A stretch of DNA of 64,000 nt, taken from Paenibacillus dendrobii (GTDB lineage: Bacteria > Bacillota > Bacilli > Paenibacillales > Paenibacillaceae). The stretch spans positions 1,860,001 to 1,924,000 of the forward strand of contig NZ_WUBI01000001.1 in assembly GCF_009807035.1 (NCBI RefSeq). The letters are read 5' to 3'. Shown in pieces: positions 42,107 to 51,505 of the stretch. The notes beneath the pieces were generated by a model. The model saw only the letters and a program-made list of their open reading frames with translations. It searched no databases and had not been told where the DNA came from. The first letter of the stretch is position 1. Each line of letters opens with the position of its first letter. The translations under genes were made by a program, and so were the position numbers.

Positions 42107-43057
42107 TTAAACCTCTTGCCCGTACTGCGTCATGGAAGGGAGAAATAAGGGACCTGGCATGAAACCGAGCTGGAAACACACCGATTCGATCGGATGACCA
42201 TGCATGACCCTGATCCGCAGCAAAGGCTGCCCTCGTTGTTCCAATATGGTGAGCGCCCGCTGCACCATCCTTGTTGCAAGCCCCCGCCCCCTGAAGGATG
42301 GCATGACGGCAAGTTCATCAATAGACGGACAACCTTCCTGCATGCCGATCAGACACACGCCGATTAGAGCGCGAGTCGCCGTATCATATATTAGGCTGGA
42401 AGCCAGCAAAACATCCTCCGGGTTCCGGGCAGCGTTACTCCGAAGCTTGACCAACACTTCTGCAAATGAGATTGCCGGCATTCGCGTACACGCTCTATCA
42501 TAAGCATGCTTAAAGAGAAACAGACCGATCTCCCGTTCCAGAAGAAGCCTATGCTCTCCCGCTTCATTATTGATCTCGGGATGAGCCAACTTGATACCGC
42601 TGTTCAACGGCTGAATAAATTCGGCCGAGGGCCGCTGCATCCAGCGGTACCCATAGGGTTCGGGACAAAAGCCAGCCCTGATGTATATGTCCTCTTGATC
42701 CGTCGGAACGTCACGGGCATGAATTGCTTGCATTTCTCCAAGCTGCCGAATCGCCTTGGATAGGAGTCTGACTAGTCCGGCGTCTGCCTGGTGAGGCGGA
42801 ATAGTAAACAGGCAGCGAATGGCGTCTATGGATATGGCCGCTCCCCCGATGATTACGCCATCATTTTTCAGCCAGTAAGGCATGCTTCCCTCTAGAGGAA
42901 GATGGGCTAAGCCCGCCTGCAGTTGAAAGCCCACCACCGCCTGATGATAATAAATGGAGCAGTATCTCTTCCACTCCGCAAATTCAGCCTTGTATAAGTG
43001 CATTGAGGCCGTGAGTTCTATCACCTGCAAATTTTTTAGCCGGTCCTCGGTCCTCAT
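42107..43057 (-). CDS. GNAT acetyltransferase with N-terminal extension
   Basis: A 316-residue protein. The C-terminal third (about 195-310) is a GNAT domain with IDELAVMPSFRGRGLATRMVQRAL (motif A, R-x-x-G-L-A) and LRIRVMHGHPIESVCFQLGF. The N-terminal two thirds may be a second, degenerate GNAT-like fold. The substrate is unknown. ATG 43057 follows GGGAGG by 6 nt. It is close to, but separate from, nrdD. Confidence 0.82.
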   Translation of the reverse strand: MRTEDRLKNLQVIELTASMHLYKAEFAEWKRYCSIYYHQAVVGFQLQAGLAHLPLEGSMPYWLKNDGVIIGGAAISIDAIRCLFTIPPHQADAGLVRLLSKAIRQLGEMQAIHARDVPTDQEDIYIRAGFCPEPYGYRWMQRPSAEFIQPLNSGIKLAHPEINNEAGEHRLLLEREIGLFLFKHAYDRACTRMPAISFAEVLVKLRSNAARNPEDVLLASSLIYDTATRALIGVCLIGMQEGCPSIDELAVMPSFRGRGLATRMVQRALTILEQRGQPLLRIRVMHGHPIESVCFQLGFMPGPLFLPSMTQYGQEV

Positions 43058-43215
43058 GGCGGACCTCCCTTGATTGGTTAATTGAACATGCTAATAACAG
43101 TTTACGATCAGGCTGTCCGGTTTCATGCCAAGAAGCTCCGCAAAAATGGAAGGATTCAAAATGCAGCGTCCCATAACGCGGCGGATATCCCTTTTGATCC
43201 GGATACGCTTTTCAC

Positions 43216-43243
43216 TTGAATATCAGAGGATAACCGTTATACT
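43216..43243 (+). promoter_or_regulatory. Promoter of the GNAT gene at 43342
   Basis: TTGAAT (43216-43221) and TATACT (43238-43243) with 16-bp spacing on the plus strand. Confidence 0.6.
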
Positions 43244-43341
43244 GTGGAAATACGTTTATTTTCATAAAAGAATTGAGACGGCATCTCATATGAGAACAGC
43301 CCACGATCCTTTGTACATTCTAGAATTAAGGAGCTGACCTG

Positions 43342-43815
43342 ATGATACAGATTTCACTTCGGGAATCCAAACATTCCGATACGGAAAACATCGCTAATTT
43401 GCGTGCTATGGTATTGCGCGAGGATTTAACACGATTAGGCAGGTATGATGAAGAGAAGGTTCGTCAACGGTTCCGCGATTCGTTCGACCCCGATCATACT
43501 TGGATTATCGAAGCCGAGCCGGCTTTTGTCGGTTGTGTTGCTTTTAAACCCGCCACCGAGGGTTATCTGCTCGAACATTTTTATATTCATCCCCATTACC
43601 AAGGACAAGGAATCGGTGGACATGTGTTGAACACACTGCTTGGACAAGCCGATCTCCAAGGGTCAAAGGTACGATTGAATGTCCTGCAGGGCAGTTCTGC
43701 CAGACGCCTTTATGAGCGGTTTGGTTTTGAAGTGGACAGCGAGGATTCCGTGGATATCTTTATGTCTCGGAAGGCCAACGGGACGATTGCCCATGATGAC
43801 AATAACGCAAGATAA
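43342..43815 (+). CDS. GNAT family N-acetyltransferase
   Basis: A 157-residue acetyltransferase. Motif A is LLEHFYIHPHYQGQGIGGHVLNTLLGQA (Q-x-x-G-I-G), and motif B is VRLNVLQGSSARRLYERFGFEVD. The substrate is unknown. ATG 43342 follows AAGGAG by 8 nt. It is monocistronic, convergent with the next acetyltransferase. Confidence 0.88.
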   Translation: MIQISLRESKHSDTENIANLRAMVLREDLTRLGRYDEEKVRQRFRDSFDPDHTWIIEAEPAFVGCVAFKPATEGYLLEHFYIHPHYQGQGIGGHVLNTLLGQADLQGSKVRLNVLQGSSARRLYERFGFEVDSEDSVDIFMSRKANGTIAHDDNNAR

Positions 43816-43826
43816 CAGCCCTTAAA

Positions 43827-43878
43827 AAAAGAGCTATTCCCTCTAGGCCTCTTATACAGACCCATGGGAATAGCCCTT
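43827..43878. terminator. Bidirectional terminator
   Basis: GCTATTCCC (43833-43841) pairs with GGGAATAGC (43866-43874); A and T runs flank it, serving the two convergent acetyltransferase genes. Confidence 0.85.
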
Positions 43879-44438
43879 TATTTATCAGCGGCAGCTTCGG
43901 GTTCAGCCAGTTCGATCAGCCAACAGTCCCGATAGGCGCCTTCATGCCATTCATGCTGCTGCAGCAGCTTTTTCTTCACAAAACCGCATTTCTCGTAAAC
44001 ATGGATTGCCCGCTTGTTCCACGCTTGCGGGTCCATGACGATCCGGTCCGCTTGCATGCTGCTGAATAAGTATGCCGTCATAGCACGAATCAGCTGCGTC
44101 CCTATCCCTTGATTCCAGCAGCCTGGTTCGCCAATAAATTGGTCCATGCCAAAGATTCGGTCATCGGTATCCGCATATCCATAGTGTTCCCGCTCCTCAT
44201 CATCAATCTCGTAATACTGGATATAACCGATCGGTTTATCGCGATATAGAATGATGTTGCGAACGGAATCGCTATCTTCTCGGTAAAATTGCTCTGTTAC
44301 CAGCTTCAGATCAAGAGGACGGTCACGTCCTTCGTAAAATTCCAGTACCTTCGGATCGCTGAGCCACTTCGACAGAAGCGGTGCATCCTCAGCCAATAGT
44401 GGCCGGACCGCCAAATCACCCTTTGTTAATATGTTCAT
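43878..44438 (-). CDS. AAC(6')-like / RimL-like acetyltransferase
   Basis: A 186-residue GNAT protein related to aminoglycoside 6'-N-acetyltransferases: YIQYYEIDDEEREHYGY, then GMDQFIGEPGCWNQGIGTQLIRAMTAYLF, then VYEKCGFVKKKLL. Such a sequence is suggestive of aminoglycoside or peptide acetylation; the substrate is not proven. ATG 44438 overlaps the stop of the DinB gene by 4 nt (ATGA), so translation is coupled and they form an operon. Confidence 0.82.
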   Translation of the reverse strand: MNILTKGDLAVRPLLAEDAPLLSKWLSDPKVLEFYEGRDRPLDLKLVTEQFYREDSDSVRNIILYRDKPIGYIQYYEIDDEEREHYGYADTDDRIFGMDQFIGEPGCWNQGIGTQLIRAMTAYLFSSMQADRIVMDPQAWNKRAIHVYEKCGFVKKKLLQQHEWHEGAYRDCWLIELAEPEAAADK

Positions 44439-44896
44439 GCCAAAGCTGCCCTATAGGTATCAATTTGTCCCATATGATGCCGGTCATGCTCGTAAAAATC
44501 AATAAGGTATTCATCTACGGACATGATGTCACCGTGTTTATATCCAAATTCGGATTCGGGAATGTCCTGCATGACTTCCAGCAGACGGCTCCGCGCCTCC
44601 ACCGCCTGTTGAATCAAATCCTGTCGGCTTTGGGTCAGCCCATAGGCAGACGCATCACGGTTAAAGGCATTAAAATCAAGATCCTTCAGCGTCAAGGGGC
44701 GATGCTCAGCCATCGGGAGCACGGCGTGCTCCAGAAAATATCTGTCCCACAGCATGATGTGGCTGATAATATCGCGCGGCGACCATTTCCCCTCAGCTAT
44801 CGGACCCGTCCACTGTGATTCCGTTAAACTCTCCAGCGATTCGGTGAATCCGATTAGCTCTGCGAAGGCCTCAAGTTTTTCCTGCTTCGTATTCAT
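44435..44896 (-). CDS. DinB-family (YfiT-like) metal-binding protein
   Basis: A 153-residue DinB-like four-helix protein, not the DNA polymerase of that name. The metal-binding His residues lie in DIISHIMLWDRYFLEH and EHDRHHMGQIDTYR. Members act as thiol transferases or metal hydrolases in bacilli; the function is not proven here. ATG 44896 follows AAGGAG by 9 nt. It is the first gene of the DinB/acetyltransferase pair. Confidence 0.85.
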   Translation of the reverse strand: MNTKQEKLEAFAELIGFTESLESLTESQWTGPIAEGKWSPRDIISHIMLWDRYFLEHAVLPMAEHRPLTLKDLDFNAFNRDASAYGLTQSRQDLIQQAVEARSRLLEVMQDIPESEFGYKHGDIMSVDEYLIDFYEHDRHHMGQIDTYRAALA

Positions 44897-44993
44897 GAAA
44901 ATCCGCTCCTTTGCTGATTCAGATAGAATGTGTTTTCATTCCAGATCATACCATTTCGGGAACTTCAAAACAAGAACATTTGTTTGGTTGTAT

Positions 44994-45731
44994 TTACAGG
45001 TTTTTCATAAGCTCCTGAAGCTTCCGGTAAGCTTCATGCGTACCCATATCATAGCTGACGCCCTCGGCAAAATAAGCACTCAGCTCCTTCATACCTGACA
45101 GCCATTCCGGAAAATAACCAGGAGCGTCCTTCTGATGTCCTGACAGCAAATAATCCTTGAATAGAGGCAACGTTTCTTTCCGGTATAAGTAGACCGCGAA
45201 AACTCCGATATCCGTTTTGGGATGTTCCGGCTTCTCCTCGAAAGACAGTACCCGGCTCGAATCGTCCAGCTCTACCACGCCGACTCTTCTCAGTTCATCC
45301 GAATCCTGAAGACGCTGGACAAGAATACAGTCCGTTTGCTGCCTCAGAAAATAATCCACATAGGAGCCTAAGTCGAATGTAAACACATTGTCACCGGCGC
45401 AGACCAGCAAATCCTCGTCTATTCCCTCTTTTTCGATCGCAAATTGAATATCACCGATGGCTCCAAGCCGGTTATCTTCGGACGTGGAGCCATCATGGAT
45501 AATGTTGACTTTCTTTTGGAAAGAGCGGGAGTCAGCCCAATTGATAAAATGCTCATGGAATTTGGCATTGGAGACAATGATGATGTCAGTAATGGAAGCG
45601 ACTTCCTCCATTTTGCGAATTATCAGGTCCAGAATCGTTATGTCACCTAAAGGGAGCAGGGATTTCGGCATGTTCCGGGTCAGCGGGTACAATCTTGTCG
45701 CGTAACCGGCAGCCAGAATGAGTGCTTTCAT
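44994..45731 (-). CDS. Sugar nucleotidyltransferase
   Basis: A 245-residue nucleotidyltransferase. The opening MKALILAAGYATRLYPLTRNMPKSLLPLGD is the nucleotide-binding loop (LAAGxGTRLxPLT) with the Lys of the catalytic site; CAGDN supplies the Asp of the metal site. FEEKP is also in order. It would charge a sugar phosphate with NTP, for example for glucose-1-phosphate or a cell-wall precursor; the sugar is unknown. ATG 45731 follows AGGAGG by 5 nt. Confidence 0.88.
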   Translation of the reverse strand: MKALILAAGYATRLYPLTRNMPKSLLPLGDITILDLIIRKMEEVASITDIIIVSNAKFHEHFINWADSRSFQKKVNIIHDGSTSEDNRLGAIGDIQFAIEKEGIDEDLLVCAGDNVFTFDLGSYVDYFLRQQTDCILVQRLQDSDELRRVGVVELDDSSRVLSFEEKPEHPKTDIGVFAVYLYRKETLPLFKDYLLSGHQKDAPGYFPEWLSGMKELSAYFAEGVSYDMGTHEAYRKLQELMKNL

Positions 45732-45775
45732 AAAGGCCTCCTGTTCAACGTTCATCTCCCCCTAGTATAACTTAT

Positions 45776-46588
45776 TTACAGCAGCAGGCTTCTTTTTCTG
45801 AATACGATGATACCGGCAGCAAATCCGGCCAAACCCACGGCCAGTAAAATGACGACGACCGGAATCCAGTCCACGGTTCCTTTGACGATGCCTGCCGGAT
45901 TAAACAACGAGAACAGGGAAATATGCTGCATCCATGAGAGCTGATCGCTGATTTTGCCGACAAGGTTCAGGCTGAAAAAGCCGAATACGACAACTCCGGA
46001 AGCGCCAAGGGCCCTCTTCTCATCATTGCAAAGTGCAGAAATGAAAAAGCTGATGCCGCATACGGCGAAAAAGAGCAGGAAAGCCCCCACATTCAGCAGC
46101 AAAAAGCGACTGGAATCAAATTCATTCAAATCCCCGATAAACCAGGCATATCCGCCATAACCGGCCAAGGTCGTTATCGCTGTTATCAGCAGCAGTCCAG
46201 TAAGCAGTACGAGCGCCTGTGTGAGAGCCACTTTGATCCGGGTCGTCGGTGCTGACAACAGGTATGCCATCGAGCCTTGATCTACGAGGCGCGCCATCAG
46301 CTGCGTGGAGGTCATGATGCTGAAGATGGACAGAATCAGCACAAACAGAAGTCCGTAATATTCTCCCGAAATGAATCCGTCAACACTGCCGAATCCATTT
46401 TCCAGTCCAAACGCTTTGCTCAGACCTTCAGGCATGGAGCCAAGAAGTGCGTTTAAGCTTTCCGATTGGGTCTTCATGCTTGGAAATATCCAGAACATGA
46501 GCAAAATATAAAAAGCCGATCCGAATGCATAACTCGACATCGTGCGCAAATGGTTCTTCAGCATTTGTCCATATAACGGCATGTTCAT
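45776..46588 (-). CDS. ABC transporter permease
   Basis: A 270-residue permease with six hydrophobic segments (for example SSYAFGSAFYILLMFWIF and VVVILLAVGLAGFAAGIIVF) and an external loop of about 60 residues near the start. It lies 1 nt after the ATPase gene (TGA C ATG), so the two form one export unit. The pair resembles multidrug or peptide exporters. The TetR gene and palindromes upstream are the likely control. Confidence 0.85.
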   Translation of the reverse strand: MNMPLYGQMLKNHLRTMSSYAFGSAFYILLMFWIFPSMKTQSESLNALLGSMPEGLSKAFGLENGFGSVDGFISGEYYGLLFVLILSIFSIMTSTQLMARLVDQGSMAYLLSAPTTRIKVALTQALVLLTGLLLITAITTLAGYGGYAWFIGDLNEFDSSRFLLLNVGAFLLFFAVCGISFFISALCNDEKRALGASGVVVFGFFSLNLVGKISDQLSWMQHISLFSLFNPAGIVKGTVDWIPVVVILLAVGLAGFAAGIIVFRKRSLLL

Positions 46589-46589
46589 G

Positions 46590-47474
46590 TCAGTCTCTTC
46601 CTTCCCGGTCGTAGTAGTCCATGAATATATCTTCCAGGTTCTGCGTGAACAGGTCGATGCTGCGAATCCGGTATTTGGAAGCCTCCTGCGTAAAACGATT
46701 GTAATCGCCTTGAACCGATACGCGCACCTGATTGTCTTGATACGAATCAATCGTCAGTCCGCTGCCGAGAAAAGCATCCCGGTCCGCTCTATTTTCAAAG
46801 GTAACCTCAAACAGCTTTCGCTGGACTGCCTGCAGTTCATGGATATTTTTGACTGCAATGATTTTTCCGTCTTTGATGATGGCCGCACGGTCGCAGGTAC
46901 GCTCAATTTCCGAAAAACTGTGCGATGACATAAGAAACGTTGTTCCCTTCGCTTTTTCCTCCAAAACCAGCTCAATAAACACCTTCTGCATGAGCGGGTC
47001 CAAACCCGATGTCGGTTCATCCAAAATGATCACTTCGGGTTCATGCATAAACGCGGCTACGATCCCGACCTTCTGCTTCATTCCTTTGGACATTTTCCGG
47101 ATGGGAGTCCGTTCATCGAACTGCAATCTCTTGATGAGCTCGGCCCTGCGCTCCTGGCTCACGCCACCCCTGAGGCTGGACATGAAATCAAGAAAGGATT
47201 TTCCCGTCATTCCTTCCATAAAAGCAATTTCTCCAGGCAAGTAGCCGACCAGCTTTTGAAACCGCCCCTGATCCTTCCAAGTATCATAACCATTGATTTG
47301 AACGTATCCCTTCGCCGGTTTCATAAAGCCCATGATGTGGCGGATCGTAGTCGACTTGCCCGCCCCGTTCGGTCCAAGAAAACCAAATACTTCCCCTTTC
47401 TCAACGGTAAAAGAAACATCAAAAATCCCTTTACTGCCCGGAAACACCTTCGTTACCTGCGAAACTGTCAGCAT
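46590..47474 (-). CDS. ABC transporter ATP-binding protein
   Basis: A 294-residue ATPase. Walker A is GPNGAGKS (about 37-44), the signature is MSKGMKQKV (a variant of LSGGQ, as in drug exporters), Walker B is VIILDEPTSGLDP, and the switch His lies in MSSHSFSE. ATG 47474 follows GGGAGG by 8 nt; a longer frame to 47519 lacks one. The C-terminal about 80 residues form an accessory domain. It pairs with the permease. Confidence 0.93.
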   Translation of the reverse strand: MLTVSQVTKVFPGSKGIFDVSFTVEKGEVFGFLGPNGAGKSTTIRHIMGFMKPAKGYVQINGYDTWKDQGRFQKLVGYLPGEIAFMEGMTGKSFLDFMSSLRGGVSQERRAELIKRLQFDERTPIRKMSKGMKQKVGIVAAFMHEPEVIILDEPTSGLDPLMQKVFIELVLEEKAKGTTFLMSSHSFSEIERTCDRAAIIKDGKIIAVKNIHELQAVQRKLFEVTFENRADRDAFLGSGLTIDSYQDNQVRVSVQGDYNRFTQEASKYRIRSIDLFTQNLEDIFMDYYDREGRD

Positions 47475-47503
47475 GACCTGCGCCTCCCATTCGGGAACAT
47501 AAT

Positions 47504-47533
47504 TATGAAATAATGACATTTGAATATTTCATA
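47504..47533. promoter_or_regulatory. Palindrome 1 near the ABC exporter promoter
   Basis: TATGAAATA (47504-47512) and TATTTCATA (47525-47533) are 9-bp perfect arms with a 12-bp centre. It shares ATGAAAT half-sites with palindrome 2, so both are probably bound by the TetR regulator. Confidence 0.75.
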
Positions 47534-47570
47534 TCCAGATCATACGCCGGGCTATTTACCTCGTCAATAG

Positions 47571-47606
47571 AATGATGAAATATTATTATGATATAATTTC
47601 ATCATT
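47571..47606. promoter_or_regulatory. Palindrome 2 overlapping the tetR promoter
   Basis: AATGATGAAAT (47571-47581) and ATTTCATCATT (47596-47606) are 11-bp perfect arms with a 14-bp centre. A TATAAT (47592-47597) lies within, so binding would repress the tetR-like gene. Confidence 0.8.
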
Positions 47607-47642
47607 AATCGGCAAGCGCCGGAAGATGGAGCTGACATGTGA

Positions 47643-48245
47643 ATGAATGGTTTTGAACGCAGGGCCCAGCAAATTAAAGATAAAATCAAGGAGACCACGC
47701 TTCGTATGCTGTCGGCAGGCAGCTCAAAGCAGATCCGTGTTGCGGATATCGCCAAACATGCCGGTGTCTCCCAGGTAACCATATATAATTATTTCGGCAG
47801 CAAGGAGGCGTTGATCCGGGAGGTGTTCAAGAATTACATGCTTGCGACCATGCAGGATTTTGAAACCTTTGTCCGCGGAGAGCATTCCTTGAAGGAAAAA
47901 ATCGAGTATATCATTTTCCAGAAGAAACAGACCTCCCATTCCTTCCACCCCTCGGTCATCGCGGAACTCATGCAGGAGGACCCGGAGATTCAGAATTTCG
48001 TGAAAAGGAACTACGAGGAACGCAGCGTCCCCATGGTGGTCGAACTGATTACCAAATGCAAAGAGAACGGAGAAATATCGGAAAACGTTTCGATCGAAAC
48101 CGTCATTTTGTACCTGAATATGCTGAACGATTCTTCCCATCGGCTGCTGGAGTCAACCCGGTATAGAGACAATCAGGAAAAACTCATCGAAGAGATGGTC
48201 CAGGTATTTTTTTATGGAATTTGTGGTCCGGAGCCCCAAAAATGA
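47643..48245 (+). CDS. TetR family transcriptional regulator
   Basis: A 200-residue TetR repressor. The DNA-binding domain is KIKETTLRMLSAGSSKQIRVADIAKHAGVSQVTIYNYFGSKEALIREVFKNYM, with the conserved VTIYNYFGSKEAL recognition helix. The rest is the ligand domain. ATG 47643 follows GGAG at about 11 nt. It is divergent from the ABC exporter and two palindromes lie between, so it is its likely repressor. The ligand is probably an exporter substrate. Confidence 0.92.
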   Translation: MNGFERRAQQIKDKIKETTLRMLSAGSSKQIRVADIAKHAGVSQVTIYNYFGSKEALIREVFKNYMLATMQDFETFVRGEHSLKEKIEYIIFQKKQTSHSFHPSVIAELMQEDPEIQNFVKRNYEERSVPMVVELITKCKENGEISENVSIETVILYLNMLNDSSHRLLESTRYRDNQEKLIEEMVQVFFYGICGPEPQK

Positions 48246-48367
48246 TTAACAGATTGTGAAATCTGTGTTAATTTAGTATTTTCATTGTGTTATAGATATT
48301 ATAGGAGATTGGCATATCAGGAATTTATCTGTGCAAATATGAACCCTATTGATTGAGAGGAGTTATA

Positions 48368-50251
48368 ATGAGAGACTTATCTACATTTTCGCTGCGTCCA
48401 TCCAAACCTAAAACTCCCGTCATCGGGATCTTCATTCTGTTGCTGCTGAAGCTTCTGCTTCTGCGCTACTTTTTCTTCCACGAGATCATGTGGAGTCGCC
48501 TAGCCGCAGATGCTGCGTCGCTACTCGTGCTGCTTTCACTGATTGAACTCGTGACGCCTTCGAAGGCGAAGGGAGTCGTCTACTGGATTTTTAATTTGCT
48601 CTGCTCATTGATCTTTTTTGCATCTGCGGTGTACTTTCAGCATTTCAACACCGTTCCGACCTATACCGCCCTATCCGAGCTGAAGCAGGTCGCGGGGATC
48701 AAAGACAGCGTACAGTCGACCATCCAAACGGCGAACTACCTCTTTTTTGCCGACATAATCATCATGGCATTGATATGGATCATCGGCAAATTGCTGAAGC
48801 GCAAACCAAGCATGTCGACCCCGCTCCGAAAAAGATGGCCCGCTGTCATTGGCATCATTGCCCTGGCGGCTTCCGTTTTCTTTATCCGTCAGGACCGTTC
48901 CATTGCCAATGAGGTGCTTCAGGCAGAACATCTGGGCTTCTTCAACTATCAGGTCGCCGCAGGAATCAAAGCTAAAGAGGAAGCTGTGATGGTGGCTTCA
49001 GGCAATATTGACGAGACCATAGACAAGATCAATTCGACAGAAGAAACCTTTAAATATCAGGAGAACCCCAAAGGTCAGCCCAAGTTTTTCGGCGCAGCCA
49101 AAGGGAAAAACGTCATCGTGATCCAGATGGAGGCATTCCAGAACTTCCCGATTCACCTGTCCGTCGACAACCAGGAACTCACGCCGGTATTGAACAACTT
49201 GGCCAAGGACAGCTTTTATTTTCCGAAGGTATTCCAGCAGATCGGTCAAGGCAATACCTCCGATGCGGAGTTCATGAGCAATACTTCGATCTATCCGACG
49301 GCGGCTATCGCCATGTCGACCGGATATGGTGACCGGGAGCTCCCAAGCATGCCGCGGCTGCTCGAGAAGCGAAATTACGAGGCGGACACGTTCCACGTGA
49401 ACGACGTCAAATTCTGGGACCGCAATAAGCTGTACCCGGCTTTAAACTTCACGCATTACTACGACAAGCCGAATTATAAAAACGACCATTTCAATGAATT
49501 CGGCGCTTCCGATGAAGAACTGTACAAATTTGGAATCCAAACCTTATCGAAGCTTCATCAGGAAAACAAACCGTTTTACGCTCAGTTTATTACCGTTTCC
49601 AGCCATTTTCCTTTTAACATTCCGGAAGACCGCATGAAAATGACGATCCCGTCCGATCTGAAAGACACGCAGCTCGGAAATTATCTGGCAGCCGTGAATT
49701 ACACGGATTATGCCATCGGAACCCTGATTGACCAGTTGAAACAAAACGGCATGTGGGACGATACCGTGCTTGTCATTTACGGAGACCACTTTGGACTGCA
49801 GCCACAGGACAACGATCCGGACATGGTTAGCAAAGCGCTCGGCATCACCTATGATCCCCGCGTTACGCGCTTTAACATTCCGCTGCTGATCCATGTTCCC
49901 GGGATCCAAGGGCAAGAAGTTAAGCAGGTTGGCGGACAGGTGGACATTATGCCGACCCTAGCCAATCTGCTCGGCGTATCGCTGAAAGAAGAGAATTTCA
50001 CGGCTTTTGGCCACGATCTTCTTAACATCGACAACAATATCGTAGGCAGCCGTTATTACCTGCCAACCGGGTCTTTCTTCAACAACGAAATTATGTACGT
50101 TCCAGGCAAAACGTTCGAGGATGGCAGCGCGGTTAATTTGGACACGCTGAAGCCTGTCACGGATTTCGCGAAATACAAGAAAGACTACGACTATAACCTG
50201 GCACAAATGAAACTTTCGGATGAATACGTCAAGCTGCTTCCGAAACGTTAA
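48368..50251 (+). CDS. Lipoteichoic acid synthase-type phosphoglycerol transferase
   Basis: A 627-residue LtaS-like enzyme that moves glycerol phosphate from phosphatidylglycerol to lipoteichoic acid. Five N-terminal membrane helices (residues 1-180) precede an extracellular sulfatase-fold domain. The catalytic Thr297 is in IGQGNTSDAEF, the metal site QME (about 255) is present, and the sulfatase motif YGDHFGLQ lies further on. ATG 48368 follows GAGAGGAG by 5 nt. Similar to LtaS, YfnI and YqgS; which paralogue cannot be told. Confidence 0.92.
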   Translation: MRDLSTFSLRPSKPKTPVIGIFILLLLKLLLLRYFFFHEIMWSRLAADAASLLVLLSLIELVTPSKAKGVVYWIFNLLCSLIFFASAVYFQHFNTVPTYTALSELKQVAGIKDSVQSTIQTANYLFFADIIIMALIWIIGKLLKRKPSMSTPLRKRWPAVIGIIALAASVFFIRQDRSIANEVLQAEHLGFFNYQVAAGIKAKEEAVMVASGNIDETIDKINSTEETFKYQENPKGQPKFFGAAKGKNVIVIQMEAFQNFPIHLSVDNQELTPVLNNLAKDSFYFPKVFQQIGQGNTSDAEFMSNTSIYPTAAIAMSTGYGDRELPSMPRLLEKRNYEADTFHVNDVKFWDRNKLYPALNFTHYYDKPNYKNDHFNEFGASDEELYKFGIQTLSKLHQENKPFYAQFITVSSHFPFNIPEDRMKMTIPSDLKDTQLGNYLAAVNYTDYAIGTLIDQLKQNGMWDDTVLVIYGDHFGLQPQDNDPDMVSKALGITYDPRVTRFNIPLLIHVPGIQGQEVKQVGGQVDIMPTLANLLGVSLKEENFTAFGHDLLNIDNNIVGSRYYLPTGSFFNNEIMYVPGKTFEDGSAVNLDTLKPVTDFAKYKKDYDYNLAQMKLSDEYVKLLPKR

Positions 50252-50404
50252 TTGTAGCCATGCGGGACACCAGGCTGCGAATATATAAATACTATTTTGC
50301 TTTAAAGCCTATTCCAATGTGATTTTTTGTCTGCTAATTCCCAAATACTTTCTATAATATGTAACTTTTTGATATTTCCAACGGTTATAAAAATGTAATA
50401 ACAA

Positions 50405-50867
50405 TTTTTTTACAAAGGAAGGGCCTCAGCTTGCTCAAACTGGATATGCAGTAGACAAACTCAAACAGGATACCGTCTATTATTTTATGGGCCTAATTGA
50501 TTCAAATGGTAATTATCAAGAATTTACAACAGGATATGGACCGGCTATAAGATCAACCCATGAATATAGAATACAAGCTGATTCATCTGGTAATGTATCC
50601 GGTTTAATCGATGGTACTCGTTCGTGGGCAAAGACTATAAACTGGGTACCAAACAGTGCTCAATTCCAAGGTGAAATATACAATACAGATGCTCAATTTA
50701 TAGGAAAAGCCTCATTACATGAAAGATTTAATAATGTTAGAATTCTTCAGCCTAGCGGGACATGGGTGAAGCCCGCCATGACAAGTTGGTTAAAGGATCT
50801 TTACGCGGGATTGGATAATGCTAGCTACACGGCGTCAGGTTACTTTGATGTTTGGGACACAAGATAA
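50405..50867 (+). pseudogene. 5'-truncated secreted protein gene
   Basis: The frame is open from about 50390 with no start codon in its first part. Residues before the first Met (GPQLAQTGYAVDKLKQDTVYYF at about 50423-50486) are clearly part of the same coding sequence. The internal ATG 50487 has no ribosome binding site. The remaining part ends in ASGYFDVWDTR, a pattern seen in secreted beta-rich proteins of Paenibacillus/Bacillus. The GC content is far lower than the neighbours. The 5' end, including any signal peptide, seems to be lost. It precedes the intact secreted gene by 20 nt. Confidence 0.65.
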
Positions 50868-50887
50868 TGATTTAAGGAGGAATAAAT

Positions 50888-51457
50888 ATGAACAGCAAGA
50901 GGCTAAATTTTTTTGGTTTGGGTGCTGCTGCGATAATTTTTGCAGCGGGAGCAGTTATTTGGAGTAATAACAGCAATGCGTTTGCTGAATCTAACCCAGT
51001 AACCCTCAACGGAAATGTACCTGCTTATTCTAACAAAATAAGTGATCAACCGATTCAAAGTGCAGAGGATCTAAAAAGAGTTGCTGGAATTGAATTCAGT
51101 GAAACTCAGTCTACTCAGACTGAAGAGGAACCGCAAATAGATAAAATTTCTGCTATTGAAGCTGCCAATAAAATTACAGGATACGCAGATGTTGCTTCAA
51201 GCATTCATGCGGAATATCATGTTATTTCAAGTGATTCATTTTACACGGAAGGATTCAGTAAAGAAGCTAAAACCGCAAATCCAAAGTTGGTAACCAGTGA
51301 ACTCATAAAAGATACTCCTGTTTGGATTGTTTCCTTTGAAGGTTTGAACATTCATAGAAGCGGAAAGAAAGGAAACAAAGATTATGTGATGACCGAAGAT
51401 AATATTGTAGTCGATGCAACTACGGGACAAGTATTATTCGGATTTAAATACAGATAA
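50888..51457 (+). CDS. Secreted protein of unknown function
   Basis: A 189-residue protein with an N-terminal signal sequence (MNSKRLNFFGLGAAAIIFAAGAVIW, probable cleavage after NAFAES) and a polar outer part. The C-terminal segment EDNIVVDATTGQVLFGFKYR resembles a PepSY-like strand. The GC content is low, unlike the core, so it may be acquired. ATG 50888 follows AAGGAGG by 7 nt, an excellent site. It might form an operon with the truncated gene upstream. Confidence 0.8.
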   Translation: MNSKRLNFFGLGAAAIIFAAGAVIWSNNSNAFAESNPVTLNGNVPAYSNKISDQPIQSAEDLKRVAGIEFSETQSTQTEEEPQIDKISAIEAANKITGYADVASSIHAEYHVISSDSFYTEGFSKEAKTANPKLVTSELIKDTPVWIVSFEGLNIHRSGKKGNKDYVMTEDNIVVDATTGQVLFGFKYR

Positions 51458-51505
51458 TTTGAATAACAGACCTGTAAACTGATGACGAATCCCCTGTGAC
51501 TACTG

